Below, one piece after another: positions 1 to 7,509 of a stretch of 27,737 nucleotides of DNA; the first letter of the stretch is position 1, and each line of letters opens with the position of its first letter. The DNA comes from RGIG3102 sp964507095 (GTDB taxonomy: Bacteria; Bacillota; Clostridia; Oscillospirales; Ruminococcaceae): contig CAZDOS010000021.1 in the NCBI GenBank assembly GCA_964507095.1, positions 1 to 27,737 of the forward strand, read 5' to 3'. The position numbers were made by a program, and so were the translations under genes. The notes under the pieces are model-generated. The model saw only the letters and a list, made by a program, of their open reading frames with translations, ran no database searches and was not told where the DNA came from.

Positions 1-62
1 CAAATATCTTTTTTATTTCGTTCGTTTTTGGTCTCACATCATTGACTAATATACAGCCTTTC

Positions 63-91
63 TTTACAGAATTACGTATTTTAGATATAAT
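63..91 (+). promoter_or_regulatory. Sigma-A-type promoter for the zinc-ribbon/galU operon
   Basis: A -35 element TTTACA (63-68) and a perfect -10 TATAAT (86-91) are separated by exactly 17 bases. It lies about 85 bases upstream of the first gene of the operon. The rest of 1-174 shows no supportable gene; any upstream gene is outside the window. Confidence 0.7.
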
Positions 92-174
92 CAATGAATA
101 GACAGGTCGGGGTTCGGCGAAAGACAAGCGATCCTTGCGCAGTATCCGACCGATGATTAAGACTGGAGAACCAT

Positions 175-1074
175 ATGTCGATATATGAGTCACAGATTTG
201 TGATATTTGCGGAGAAAAGTTCACGCGGACCGACGACATAGTCGTCTGCCCCGACTGCGGAGCGCCTTTCCATAGACGGTGCTGGAACAAGCTCGGCCAC
301 TGCCCTCATGAAGAGGAGCACGCTTCTGGCTTTGAGTGGACCATGACACCGATACGGCCGGCTGTCAGTGACGGTATAAAATGCCCCAACTGCGGAGCCA
401 TCATGCCAAACGGCACTTATTTCTGTGAGAACTGCGGCTGCCCACTCCCTGTGAAGCGGGAGGAGCCCGAGAATAATGCCCCTGCAGGTAACGGCGAAAT
501 GTCCTTTGAGGAGTACATGGAAAATGCCCGACAGGCCGCCGAGAGAGAAATGCAGGGTGAAATTGACGGCGTACAGATAAAGGACATGGCCATATATATT
601 GGTCCTAACGCCAGCTACTATGTCTCAAAATTCAAGAGGAGCGAGGAAAACTCAAGATACAAGCCGTTCTGCTGGACTGCCTTCCTGTTTCCTCCTCTGT
701 ATTACGCATGCCGAAAGATGTACAAGTGGGCTTTGATAAGCGCACTGATAAAATTCATCATAGCCATACCGTCATCCATTGTGATGCTCGTTCAGAACGG
801 TCTGCTTCCTGCTACTTACATGTTCAGCGGGATCCAGACCGCATCCCAGGTCCTCACCTTCGTCAACCTGGCTATTTGCGCTGTGTTCGGCTTCATTGCC
901 ATCCCGATCTACAAGAAGAACGTTCTGGGAGACCTTAAGAAGTTCAAGAAGGAAAGCAACGGAGACCTGAACACTTATTATTCCACAATCGTAAGGAAGT
1001 CGGGACTCAGCAAGATAGGCATCATTCTTTCCGTATTGTTTGCGATCTACTATCTGTTCGTCCTCTTTCAATAA
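175..1074 (+). CDS. Membrane protein with RING-like and zinc-ribbon modules and a DUF2628-like C-terminus
   Basis: This 299-residue protein starts at ATG 175 behind GGAGAA. The first 45 residues carry a cysteine/histidine pattern (C9, C12, C25, C28, H33, C36, C43, H45) typical of prokaryotic RING-finger proteins. A second zinc ribbon follows (C70, C73, C84, C87). After an acidic linker the C-terminal half has a short tyrosine/aromatic stretch and about three or four hydrophobic segments (roughly 165-205, 220-246, 281-298), a layout known from DUF2628 proteins. The cytosolic zinc modules on a membrane anchor suggest a binding or scaffold role, but no enzyme activity can be assigned. It lies 22 bases before galU and is probably cotranscribed with it. 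A ubiquitin-ligase role is not implied by the RING-like fold. Confidence 0.8.
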   Translation: MSIYESQICDICGEKFTRTDDIVVCPDCGAPFHRRCWNKLGHCPHEEEHASGFEWTMTPIRPAVSDGIKCPNCGAIMPNGTYFCENCGCPLPVKREEPENNAPAGNGEMSFEEYMENARQAAEREMQGEIDGVQIKDMAIYIGPNASYYVSKFKRSEENSRYKPFCWTAFLFPPLYYACRKMYKWALISALIKFIIAIPSSIVMLVQNGLLPATYMFSGIQTASQVLTFVNLAICAVFGFIAIPIYKKNVLGDLKKFKKESNGDLNTYYSTIVRKSGLSKIGIILSVLFAIYYLFVLFQ

Positions 1075-1096
1075 TCGCAGTTTTTAGGAGTTTATC

Positions 1097-1963
1097 ATGA
1101 TCAGAAAAGCAGTTATACCGGCAGCGGGATTCGGAACAAGAGTCCTTCCCATGACAAAGGCAGTTCCAAAGGAGATGCTGCCCATAGTCGACAAGCCAAG
1201 CATCCAGTATATCGTTGAGGAATGCGTTAAGAGCGGCATCACCGACATACTCATCATCACGACACGCGGCAAGGAAGCCATCGAAAACCACTTTGACAAG
1301 AACCCGGAACTCGAGAAGACTCTCCAAAAGCCCGGCAAGGAATCGATCCTTGAGCAGGTGAAGGGTATCTCCGAGCTTGCCAACGTATATTTTCTCAGAC
1401 AGAAGGAAGCGAAGGGCCTCGGCCACGCCATTCTCTGCGCCAAGGAATTCACGGGAGATGAGCCTTTCATGGTCCTTTATCCGGATGACCTGATCTTCGG
1501 AGACGTGCCTGTCGCGCAGCAGCTCATTGATGCATATGATGAATTCGGCAAGGCCGTAGTAGGAATCAAAGACGTTCCGGAAAGCGAAATATCCAAGTAT
1601 TCATCACTTAAGATCGACAGAATCAGGGACAATATCTACTCGGTAAGCGACATGATCGAGAAACCTGCCAAGGGACAGGAATACTCACTCTATTCCATTC
1701 TCGGCCGCTGTCTTCTCACAAAGGATATTTATCCCATCCTTGAGAACACGCTTCCGGGAGCCGGCGGAGAGATCCAGCTGACTGATGCCATGAAGGTGAT
1801 GGCTCAGCAGGGCAAGATGAATGCGGTCGATTTCATCGGCAAGCGCTATGACATGGGCAATAAGCTGGGCGTCCTGATGGCAAATGTCGAACAGGGCGTG
1901 AAGCATCCGGAAGTCGGAGAGAAGTTCAGGGAATACCTCAAGGACTTCGTAAAAACACTTTGA
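1097..1963 (+). CDS. galU: UTP-glucose-1-phosphate uridylyltransferase
   Basis: This cytosolic enzyme makes UDP-glucose and pyrophosphate from UTP and glucose-1-phosphate, supplying glycan and glycolipid synthesis. The 288-residue length is normal for bacterial GalU. The N-terminus holds the nucleotidyltransferase signature (AAGFGTRVLPMTKAVPKEML from residue 9), followed by VDKPSIQYIVEE and later EKP and GGEIQLTDA segments typical of the family. ATG 1097 is preceded by TAGGAG with a 5-base spacer, and the gap from the preceding zinc-ribbon gene is 22 bases. The operon ends at a strong terminator. The product could feed the glycan-priming pair encoded at 10145-12619, but that link is only inference. 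Confidence 0.95.
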   Translation: MIRKAVIPAAGFGTRVLPMTKAVPKEMLPIVDKPSIQYIVEECVKSGITDILIITTRGKEAIENHFDKNPELEKTLQKPGKESILEQVKGISELANVYFLRQKEAKGLGHAILCAKEFTGDEPFMVLYPDDLIFGDVPVAQQLIDAYDEFGKAVVGIKDVPESEISKYSSLKIDRIRDNIYSVSDMIEKPAKGQEYSLYSILGRCLLTKDIYPILENTLPGAGGEIQLTDAMKVMAQQGKMNAVDFIGKRYDMGNKLGVLMANVEQGVKHPEVGEKFREYLKDFVKTL

Positions 1964-1981
1964 TCCTTAACTGAATGCAGC

Positions 1982-2009
1982 AAATGGCAGCCCGACGGCT
2001 GCCATTTTT
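1982..2009 (+). terminator. Rho-independent terminator after galU
   Basis: An 11-bp perfect stem (1982-1992 with 1997-2007) closes a CGAC loop and is followed by a T run (2005-2009). It starts 18 bases after the galU stop. Confidence 0.9.
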
Positions 2010-2014
2010 ACATG

Positions 2015-2051
2015 ATGAAAAACCGGAGAAAGGCCCAAGCCCTTCTCCGGT
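2015..2051 (-). terminator. Rho-independent terminator after the DUF4230-like gene
   Basis: On the minus strand a 9-bp stem (2043-2051 with 2022-2030), extended by two G-C pairs across a mismatch, is followed by a five-T run. It is placed just past the leftward gene ending at 2069, and sits tail-to-tail with the galU terminator. Confidence 0.85.
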
Positions 2052-2068
2052 ATCTTTTGTCCATCCGG

Positions 2069-2659
2069 TCATTCGAATATTACGGTATAATCCTCAAGAT
2101 AACCGTTGATGAAGTTCGTGATTATCACCTTGGCATTTTCCTCGGCTCGATCAAGCAGCCCTCCCTGAACGGCTTCCTTCTCAGCATTGGTCAGAAGAGT
2201 ATTGTTAGACTCGTTTACCACCTCGACCCCGATGGGATTGAAGATGGAATTCTTTTCGTCGTAAAGCTTGAAGCTGTCAAAATCCAGCTCTGAAGAAAGG
2301 ATCTTCACTTTCGGCAGTTTCACTGTGACTGTCTTTTCCTCAGCATTGAAACTGAGCGTTATGTCACCGAACTCTATTCCCGCCTTGATTACTCCGTTGT
2401 AGCTGTATATGAACTTTGACCTGGTGAACGGGATTGTGATCCCGCTCAGCTGCTTCGTGGACTCATAGGTCTCGACCTTGGTAAAGTTATAGCTCTCCGT
2501 TGCAAGCTCCCCTATGTCGTGAAGCCCGTATTCTATCGTCGTATCGTCAAAGGTACTGACCTTGCCTGTAGGGTTTGACCCAAGATATGTCAGTATCCCG
2601 AACAGCCGCGCCGCGCCGAGCACCATGCCGATCACCACGCCGATCAATGTCTTTTTCAT
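2069..2659 (-). CDS. DUF4230-like membrane-anchored protein
   Basis: This 196-residue protein starts at ATG 2659 behind AGGGAGGT. Residues about 4-27 form one hydrophobic segment, acting as signal anchor or membrane anchor, and the rest is probably extracytoplasmic. The remaining body resembles DUF4230 proteins: an early segment containing ELATESYNFTKVETY, a central beta-rich stretch (SYNGVIKAGIEFGDI), then VTVKLPKVKILSSELD and a C-terminal helix with an asparagine/glutamate-rich region. The function of DUF4230 is not known. It lies downstream of two AIM24-like genes in the same direction with a 72-base gap. No convincing separate promoter is visible, so it may be cotranscribed with them. Confidence 0.75.
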   Translation of the reverse strand: MKKTLIGVVIGMVLGAARLFGILTYLGSNPTGKVSTFDDTTIEYGLHDIGELATESYNFTKVETYESTKQLSGITIPFTRSKFIYSYNGVIKAGIEFGDITLSFNAEEKTVTVKLPKVKILSSELDFDSFKLYDEKNSIFNPIGVEVVNESNNTLLTNAEKEAVQGGLLDRAEENAKVIITNFINGYLEDYTVIFE

Positions 2660-2731
2660 GGGGTTACCTCCCTAAATAGTTCTCTTGCATATACAATACT
2701 ATCAGGCGGTGAAAATAATATGATAATTGAC

Positions 2732-3454
2732 TTATTCGACTGAAGGCGCAGGCGTGGAAGCAGAGGATGCCTCAGAGCTTGGGGCTGAACCGCCTGATGA
2801 TGACGAACCGCTGATCTTGAAATGCTTAGGCGTCAAAGTCTGAAGCATGATCTTTCCTGGTCCCGTTAGAACCGTGTTAAAGAAGCCCCGTCCGCTGAGG
2901 AGCTTGTTCTTGAGTCCCGGAACCGACTCTATGCTCATGTCGACCGTGTCTTCGAAGCCCAGCACATTGCCTGTATCAACAAGCATCCTTTGGCCTTCCT
3001 CAAGGTCGTACTCTACCATTTCGCCATATACCGCTGCGAATGCCTTGCCTTCTCCGGAAAGCTTCTGAAGGAAAAAGCCTTCGCCTCCGAAGATACCCGT
3101 GCTGATCCTGTCATTCAGATAGACGGAAAGGTCCACTGTCGGTTCTGATGCGAGAAAAGCACTCTTCTGCAGAACGATGCTCTTCTCCGGTGTTATGTCG
3201 AGTTCAATGATCCTGCCGGGATTCTGAGGCTGAAGAGCAATGAGTCCGTCATCTAGCGCCGTGTATACGTCCCTGAACAGGCTGGCGCCCGTGATCGCTC
3301 TGCCCATTGCCCGTCTGAAGCTCTCTCCTCTGACGTCAAGCTCGAAGTCAGGGCTCATCCATGCCATGGCACCTGTCTCGGTGACAAGGCTCTCGCCGCT
3401 GTCAAGATGGAAAATCGCTACCGGAAATGCTCCGCCGACTATTTCGTATTTCAT
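2732..3454 (-). CDS. AIM24 / TIGR00266 family protein, copy 1
   Basis: This 240-residue protein belongs to the AIM24 (TIGR00266) family, a beta-sandwich family without a settled biochemical role in bacteria. Diagnostic segments are GESLVTETGAMAWMSP, QKSAFLAS, GGEGFFLQKLSGEG, VDTGNVLGFE and LLTGPGKIMLQT. I place the start at ATG 3454 because GGAGG lies 7-8 bases upstream and the protein then begins like its neighbour (MKYEIVGG). A longer reading from 3526 adds 24 residues without family similarity. The C-terminus carries a serine/proline/alanine-rich tail of about 30 residues that the second copy lacks. It probably follows the paralogue at 3523-4200 in one transcript. Confidence 0.85.
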   Translation of the reverse strand: MKYEIVGGAFPVAIFHLDSGESLVTETGAMAWMSPDFELDVRGESFRRAMGRAITGASLFRDVYTALDDGLIALQPQNPGRIIELDITPEKSIVLQKSAFLASEPTVDLSVYLNDRISTGIFGGEGFFLQKLSGEGKAFAAVYGEMVEYDLEEGQRMLVDTGNVLGFEDTVDMSIESVPGLKNKLLSGRGFFNTVLTGPGKIMLQTLTPKHFKISGSSSSGGSAPSSEASSASTPAPSVE

Positions 3455-3522
3455 TTTATATCCTCCGATGTATTTTTTTAGGGCACTGCCCGTGATCACT
3501 GTATTTCTGTGCTGTGCGCAGT

Positions 3523-4200
3523 TCACCCGTTGGATGCCGGGAAGAACGGCGAAAGTGCCGATGCCAGGTTTGATATCGGCATTGTCTGAAGCAGAACTCT
3601 GCCCGGTCCCGTGAGAAGTGTGTTGAATAAGCCCTCTCCTCCGAGAAGCTTGTTCTTGAGTCCGGGAACCTGCTGTATGTCCATCTTTACGCTTGATTCA
3701 AAGCCAAGGACATTGCCTGTGTCCACTACCAGCTTCTGTCCCGCTGCCAGTTCATACTCAACGATGTCTCCGTCGACTTCGATAAAGGCTACTCCGTCTC
3801 CGGAAAGCCTCTGCATGATGAAACCCTCTCCTCCGAACAGTCCGACGCCGAGCTTCCTGTTGAAATGGATGGACAGCGAAACAGAAGACTGCGAGGCAAG
3901 GAACGCGCTTTTCTGGAAGATCATGTCCATGGAAGGATCCACTTCTACCGCAAGGATCTTGCCCGGGAAGCTTGATCCGAATGCTATCATCCCGTCGCCC
4001 ATGGCCGTATAGATGTTCTGGAACATGCTCTCACCTGAAAGTGCCTTTGAAAACATCTTTCCCAGACCGCCTCCCTTGGTCTCCATGTGCATATTTGGAC
4101 TCATCCATACCATTGAACCGCTCTCTGTTATCATGGATTCGCCATTCTCCAGATTGCATATTACTACCGGAAATGATCCGCCTATTATATTGTATTCCAT
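3523..4200 (-). CDS. AIM24 / TIGR00266 family protein, copy 2
   Basis: This 225-residue protein is a paralogue of the gene just downstream, with about half the residues identical by eye and every family motif shared (GESMITESGSMVWMSP, QKSAFLAS, GGEGFIMQRLSGDG, VDTGNVLGFE, LLTGPGRVLLQT). The start is ATG 4200, preceded by a perfect AGGAGGT. The longer reading from 4260 would begin inside the promoter -35 and is rejected. The protein has no signal peptide or clear membrane segment, so it is likely cytosolic. Together the two copies look like a recent tandem duplication. No specific function can be given. Confidence 0.85.
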   Translation of the reverse strand: MEYNIIGGSFPVVICNLENGESMITESGSMVWMSPNMHMETKGGGLGKMFSKALSGESMFQNIYTAMGDGMIAFGSSFPGKILAVEVDPSMDMIFQKSAFLASQSSVSLSIHFNRKLGVGLFGGEGFIMQRLSGDGVAFIEVDGDIVEYELAAGQKLVVDTGNVLGFESSVKMDIQQVPGLKNKLLGGEGLFNTLLTGPGRVLLQTMPISNLASALSPFFPASNG

Positions 4201-4231
4201 ATTAATGACCTCCTGAATCATATCATTTATG

Positions 4232-4260
4232 ATTATATGTATATTTATCCCACCGGTCAA
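4232..4260 (-). promoter_or_regulatory. Sigma-A-type promoter for the AIM24 genes
   Basis: Read on the minus strand, TTGACC (4255-4260) and TATAAT (4232-4237) are 17 bases apart. This promoter supports the start at 4200 and lies back-to-back with the rpsF promoter, 24 bases between the two -35 boxes. Confidence 0.8.
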
Positions 4261-4284
4261 TAAATCAATTTGACAAATCCGTAC

Positions 4285-4313
4285 TTGACTTGCCTATCTC
4301 AATTTGCTACAAT
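4285..4313 (+). promoter_or_regulatory. Sigma-A-type promoter for rpsF-ssb-rpsR
   Basis: TTGACT (4285-4290) and TACAAT (4308-4313) are 17 bases apart. The predicted transcript has a leader of about 70 bases before rpsF. Such leaders sometimes carry an S6:S18 autoregulatory fold, but I could not see its conserved CCG internal loop here. Confidence 0.75.
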
Positions 4314-4389
4314 GAATTGCTATTTTCAGATAGCGTCCTTGCTCTGCGTAAAAACAGGGCCATAATAGTCCATAAGGAGGTAAATACTA

Positions 4390-4668
4390 ATGCAGAAATA
4401 CGAAGCAATGGTCGTAATCAGTGCAAATCAGGACGAAGAGTCCATTAAGGGACTGGTAGAAAAGTTCCAGGCATTGATCGAGGCCAACGGAACTCTCGTT
4501 TCAGTAGACGAGTGGGGCAAGAGAAAGCTTGCTTATCTGATCAACAAGGAATCAGAAGGTTTCTATGTGCTGTTCACATTTGAGTGCGCATCGGATTTCC
4601 CTGCAGAGCTTGACCGTGTGTTCAAGATCACAGAAGGCATCCTTCGTACAATGATCATCGCCCTGTAA
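4390..4668 (+). CDS. rpsF: 30S ribosomal protein S6
   Basis: This 92-residue protein is ribosomal protein S6 of the small subunit, which binds S18 and 16S rRNA in the platform. The N-terminal MQKYEAMVVI strand, the central DEWGKRKLAYLINKESEGFY segment and the FKITEGILRTMI end are characteristic, and the length is normal. ATG 4390 follows AAGGAGG. It is first in the conserved rpsF-ssb-rpsR operon, 13 bases ahead of ssb. Confidence 0.97.
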   Translation: MQKYEAMVVISANQDEESIKGLVEKFQALIEANGTLVSVDEWGKRKLAYLINKESEGFYVLFTFECASDFPAELDRVFKITEGILRTMIIAL

Positions 4669-4681
4669 TAGGAGGTATAAC

Positions 4682-5155
4682 ATGAACGTTGTATGCTTAG
4701 TCGGCAGGATCATTGCCGAACCGGAACTGAGGAATACACCTCAGGGCACACCAGTGTGCACTTTCCCTGTTGCTGTTAACAGACCGACAAAGGGTGAGAA
4801 CGGATACTATGAGTCAGATGTCATCAGGTGCGTCGCCTGGCGCCAGACAGCTGAGTTCGTTTCCAGATATTTCCACCAGCACAGCAATATCGGTGTTAAC
4901 GGCTCCATCAGGGTCAACAGCTATAACGACAAAGAGACCGGCAAGAAGCTGTCCAGCTGGGAAGTCCAGGTAACAAATGTTTACTTTGTGGACAGCAGGA
5001 ACAGCAATTCCGCCGGATCTGGCAGCAGCCAGCCAAGCTATAGCCGGCAGCCAGAGAAGCAGGAAAGCAGCACTTTCCCTGCAAACAGTTTCTCCACAGG
5101 TGATTTCGACGGTTTTTCAGCCGTTTCGACAGATGATGGAGATCTGCCATTCTAA
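4682..5155 (+). CDS. ssb: Single-stranded DNA-binding protein
   Basis: This 157-residue protein coats single-stranded DNA in replication, repair and recombination, usually as a tetramer. Residues 1-105 form the OB fold (MNVVCLVGRI start, FPVAVNRP, CVAWRQTAEF, VNGSIRV). A serine/glutamine/asparagine-rich linker of about 40 residues follows. The last residues DDGDLPF are the acidic tip that recruits partner proteins. ATG 4682 follows AGGAGG with an 7-base gap. Its place between rpsF and rpsR is the standard arrangement in Firmicutes. Confidence 0.97.
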   Translation: MNVVCLVGRIIAEPELRNTPQGTPVCTFPVAVNRPTKGENGYYESDVIRCVAWRQTAEFVSRYFHQHSNIGVNGSIRVNSYNDKETGKKLSSWEVQVTNVYFVDSRNSNSAGSGSSQPSYSRQPEKQESSTFPANSFSTGDFDGFSAVSTDDGDLPF

Positions 5156-5179
5156 TACTAGTAAAGGAGAATTCCGAAA

Positions 5180-5437
5180 ATGGAAAAGAACGAGAGAGAT
5201 TTCAAGGCAAATCGCCCGATGAGACGCCCTAACCGCAAGAAGGTCTGCGCCTTCTGCCGGGAGAAGATAGACAATATCGATTACAAGGACATCGGCAGGC
5301 TTAGAAAGTACATCTCTGAGAGCGGCAAGATCGTTCCGAGAAGAGTTACCGGAACATGCGCTTATCACCAGAGACATCTTACGACAGCCATCAAGAGAGC
5401 CAGATATGTTGCTCTTCTGCCTTACACAACAAGATAA
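5180..5437 (+). CDS. rpsR: 30S ribosomal protein S18, cysteine-containing form
   Basis: This 85-residue protein is ribosomal protein S18, partner of S6. It has the LRKYISESGKIVPRRVTG core and a basic C-terminus. C23, C26, C60 and H63 form a CxxC...CxxH set that could bind zinc, the so-called C+ type of S18. Paralogues lacking cysteines are often induced when zinc is scarce; none is visible in this window. ATG 5180 is preceded by AAAGGAG. Confidence 0.97.
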   Translation: MEKNERDFKANRPMRRPNRKKVCAFCREKIDNIDYKDIGRLRKYISESGKIVPRRVTGTCAYHQRHLTTAIKRARYVALLPYTTR

Positions 5438-5451
5438 TAGTTCTGTAACTG

Positions 5452-5479
5452 GAAGCCACCCGTCAGGGTGGCTTCTTTG
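5452..5479 (+). terminator. Rho-independent terminator after rpsR
   Basis: A 10-bp perfect stem (5452-5461 with 5466-5475) closes a GTCA loop and is followed by TTTGCT, a short T run. It lies 15 bases after the rpsR stop. Confidence 0.85.
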
Positions 5480-5491
5480 CTATGCGTTCAA

Positions 5492-5520
5492 TTGACAAAA
5501 CAACCCGATATCGGTATGAT
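5492..5520 (+). promoter_or_regulatory. Sigma-A-type promoter for the MFS gene
   Basis: TTGACA (5492-5497) and TATGAT (5515-5520) are 17 bases apart. The -10 overlaps the upstream TTG that a longer reading of the MFS gene would use, which argues for the start at 5571. Confidence 0.8.
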
Positions 5521-5570
5521 TGATGTTAAGAATGACTTGTCATTTCACTATTTATCATGAGGATAACAAC

Positions 5571-6839
5571 ATGTTTAAGAATCTTAACAAGACCGAAAGA
5601 GCATGGGTCCTTTACGATGTCGGAAACTCCGCATTCACCATGCTTGCTTGTTCCCTGATACCGATCTGGTTCAAGGATCTTGCTATCGGAACACGGCCGG
5701 GACAGATCTCGTCCGACAAGCGGACCGCGTATTATTCCATCGCTATTGCCATAGTCACCGTTGTCGTCGCTATACTCGGCCCTATATGCGGTGCCATAGC
5801 CGACCACAAGGACATGAAAAAGATATTCTTCACCACTGCAGTCGCTCTGGGCGTTGCAGGATGCATACTCAACGGTTTTGCGCTGTCATGGGTATCATTC
5901 ATAGTCATCTTTGTTCTTACAAAGATCTTCTATTCGGCTTCACTTACCTTCTATGATTCCATGCTCAACGACGTCACAGTCGAAGAGAGGATGGATGAGG
6001 TCTCATCCTACGGCTATGCCTGGGGATATATCGGTTCCTGCATTCCTTTCACGGTCGCCATGGTCGCATACGTGATAAGCGGCGGACTCAATGAGAACCT
6101 GATGATCTTCTCGCCGAGAATCGGAAAGATCATAGGTTTCGGTGTCACAGGTCTGTGGTGGCTGATGGTCACTGTCCCTCTCATCAAGAATTACAAGCAG
6201 ATAAACTATGTTGAAGCTGAAAAGGGAGCGGTGCGCAAGGTCTTCGCCAAGATCGGCGGAACGCTGAAGAAGATAGCAACTCAGGACAAGAAGGTCCTCT
6301 TCTTCCTCATTGCCTTCTTCCTTTACATAGACGGCGTCGGCACTATCATAGACAACTGCATCAATATCGGTACTGACCTCGGTCTTCCTACGGTAGGACA
6401 GGTAGTGTTCCTCCTCGCGACCCAGGTCGTCGCTTTCGGCGGTTCCCTTACATTTGCAAAGCTCTCGAAGAAATTCGACACCGTGACTCTCATACTTGTA
6501 TGTATCGTCGGTTACTTCTGCGTGTGCATGTACGCTCTGACGCTGAAGACACTTCTTCACTTCGGAATACTTGCTTTCGGAGTCGGATGCTTCCAGGGAT
6601 CCATCCAGTCCCTCTCAAGAAGCTACTTCTCCAAGATCATACCGCCTGAAAACTCTGGAGAATACTTCGGAATCTACGACATCTTTGCAAAAGGCGCATC
6701 ATTCCTCGGATCCGCTGTTATCGCCCGGGTCAAGCTGGCCGGCGGAACGATCAACATCGCGGTCGCTTCCCTTGCGGTATTCTTCGCACTCGGTTTCATA
6801 TTCCTGAAGATCGCTGACAAACAGCCTCTCAGAAGATGA
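5571..6839 (+). CDS. MFS transporter, Atg22/UMF1-like family
   Basis: This 422-residue integral membrane protein has about twelve hydrophobic segments, typical of the major facilitator superfamily. The opening segment with YDVGNSAF closely resembles the YDxxNSAF signature of the Atg22/UMF1-like branch. Later PICGAIADHKDMKK fits the conserved loop between helices 2 and 3, and SRSYFSKIIPPENSGEYFG fits the loop after helix 10. The branch contains vacuolar and bacterial exporters with few proven substrates, so no substrate is given. I chose ATG 5571, preceded by GAGGA, over a TTG at 5520 lying in the promoter -10. It stands alone between a promoter and a hairpin. Confidence 0.88.
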   Translation: MFKNLNKTERAWVLYDVGNSAFTMLACSLIPIWFKDLAIGTRPGQISSDKRTAYYSIAIAIVTVVVAILGPICGAIADHKDMKKIFFTTAVALGVAGCILNGFALSWVSFIVIFVLTKIFYSASLTFYDSMLNDVTVEERMDEVSSYGYAWGYIGSCIPFTVAMVAYVISGGLNENLMIFSPRIGKIIGFGVTGLWWLMVTVPLIKNYKQINYVEAEKGAVRKVFAKIGGTLKKIATQDKKVLFFLIAFFLYIDGVGTIIDNCINIGTDLGLPTVGQVVFLLATQVVAFGGSLTFAKLSKKFDTVTLILVCIVGYFCVCMYALTLKTLLHFGILAFGVGCFQGSIQSLSRSYFSKIIPPENSGEYFGIYDIFAKGASFLGSAVIARVKLAGGTINIAVASLAVFFALGFIFLKIADKQPLRR

Positions 6840-6862
6840 TCTGAAAAAACAGACAGACTGTG

Positions 6863-6884
6863 CTGACGGAGATTTCTCCGTCAG
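6863..6884 (+). terminator. Possible weak terminator after the MFS gene
   Basis: A 9-bp perfect stem (6863-6871 with 6876-6884) with an ATTT loop lies 23 bases past the stop. It has no clear T run, so termination may be incomplete and the next gene may be partly cotranscribed. Confidence 0.45.
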
Positions 6885-6923
6885 TATTGCTGACTAGACT
6901 GAACAGTCAAAAAGGTGAGCATC

Positions 6924-7385
6924 ATGACAAAGCCCGTTTCATACTCATACATCACTCTCAGAGAAAAGCCGCTCCTCATGGACTCGGCAGCAGACTGGTT
7001 CTCTTCCAAATGGAGGGTCCCCAGAGAAGCATATGTTGAATGCATGGAGGATTATCTGAACGGAAAGACCGAATACGGATGGTATCTGTGCCTCGACGGA
7101 GACAGGATCATAGGAGGAATGGGAGTCATACAGAATGACTTTCATGACAGAAAGGACCTGTTTCCGAATGTCTGTGCCGTGTATACCGAAGAGCCTTACC
7201 GAGGCCAGGGGGTCGCAGGGCACCTGCTTGACATGGTGGTGGAAGACATGAGATCGAAAGGGATCTCACCTGTATATCTCGTCACGGATCACACCGGTTT
7301 CTATGAACGATACGGTTGGGAATTTCTGTGCATGGTACAGGGCGACGGGGAACCTGACATGACAAGGATGTATATTCACAGGTGA
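6924..7385 (+). CDS. GNAT-family N-acetyltransferase
   Basis: This 153-residue protein has the GNAT fold: a conserved beta-strand with GDRIIGGMGVI, then the acetyl-CoA-binding turn YRGQGVAGHLLD (the Q/RxxGxG/A motif) and a C-terminal GFYERYGWEF segment that is very common in this family. The substrate is unknown. I prefer ATG 6924, with AAAGGTG six bases upstream, over GTG 6915 which would overlap that ribosome binding site. It follows the MFS gene by 84 bases in the same direction. Confidence 0.85.
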   Translation: MTKPVSYSYITLREKPLLMDSAADWFSSKWRVPREAYVECMEDYLNGKTEYGWYLCLDGDRIIGGMGVIQNDFHDRKDLFPNVCAVYTEEPYRGQGVAGHLLDMVVEDMRSKGISPVYLVTDHTGFYERYGWEFLCMVQGDGEPDMTRMYIHR

Positions 7386-7445
7386 GCATTCTCCCGCCAT
7401 TCTTTTCCGTTTTGATACGCTGTAATCTTTCAAATAATATATAAA

Positions 7446-7474
7446 CGCAGGCAGGACAAATTGTCCTGCCTGCG
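7446..7474. terminator. Likely bidirectional terminator between the GNAT and pseudokinase genes
   Basis: A 12-bp perfect stem (7446-7457 with 7463-7474) is flanked on both sides by A/T-rich sequence. On the minus strand the stem is followed by TTTATATATT, and on the plus strand by a weaker CACTATTATTT. It serves two convergent genes ending at 7385 and 7510. Confidence 0.75.
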
Positions 7475-7509
7475 CACTATTATTTGATGTCAAGACGTCA
7501 GATGGCGGT

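Noticed and set aside
3455..3522. Hairpin GGGC-AGT-GCCC with adjoining A/T run between the AIM24 genes
   Set aside because: The stem is only 4 bp, and the homopolymer is A, not T, in the direction of transcription.
4314..4389. S6:S18 autoregulatory leader ahead of rpsF
   Set aside because: The leader length suits it, but I could not identify the conserved CCG internal loop and stems by eye, so it is not annotated.
5520..5570. Upstream TTG extension of the MFS gene
   Set aside because: The TTG lies at the promoter -10 element, so it would not be transcribed properly; ATG 5571 has a ribosome binding site and starts a typical Atg22-like sequence.
6003..6560. Open reading frame of 185 residues on the minus strand
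   Set aside because: It is antisense to the MFS gene, with an unnatural glutamate/aspartate-rich composition.
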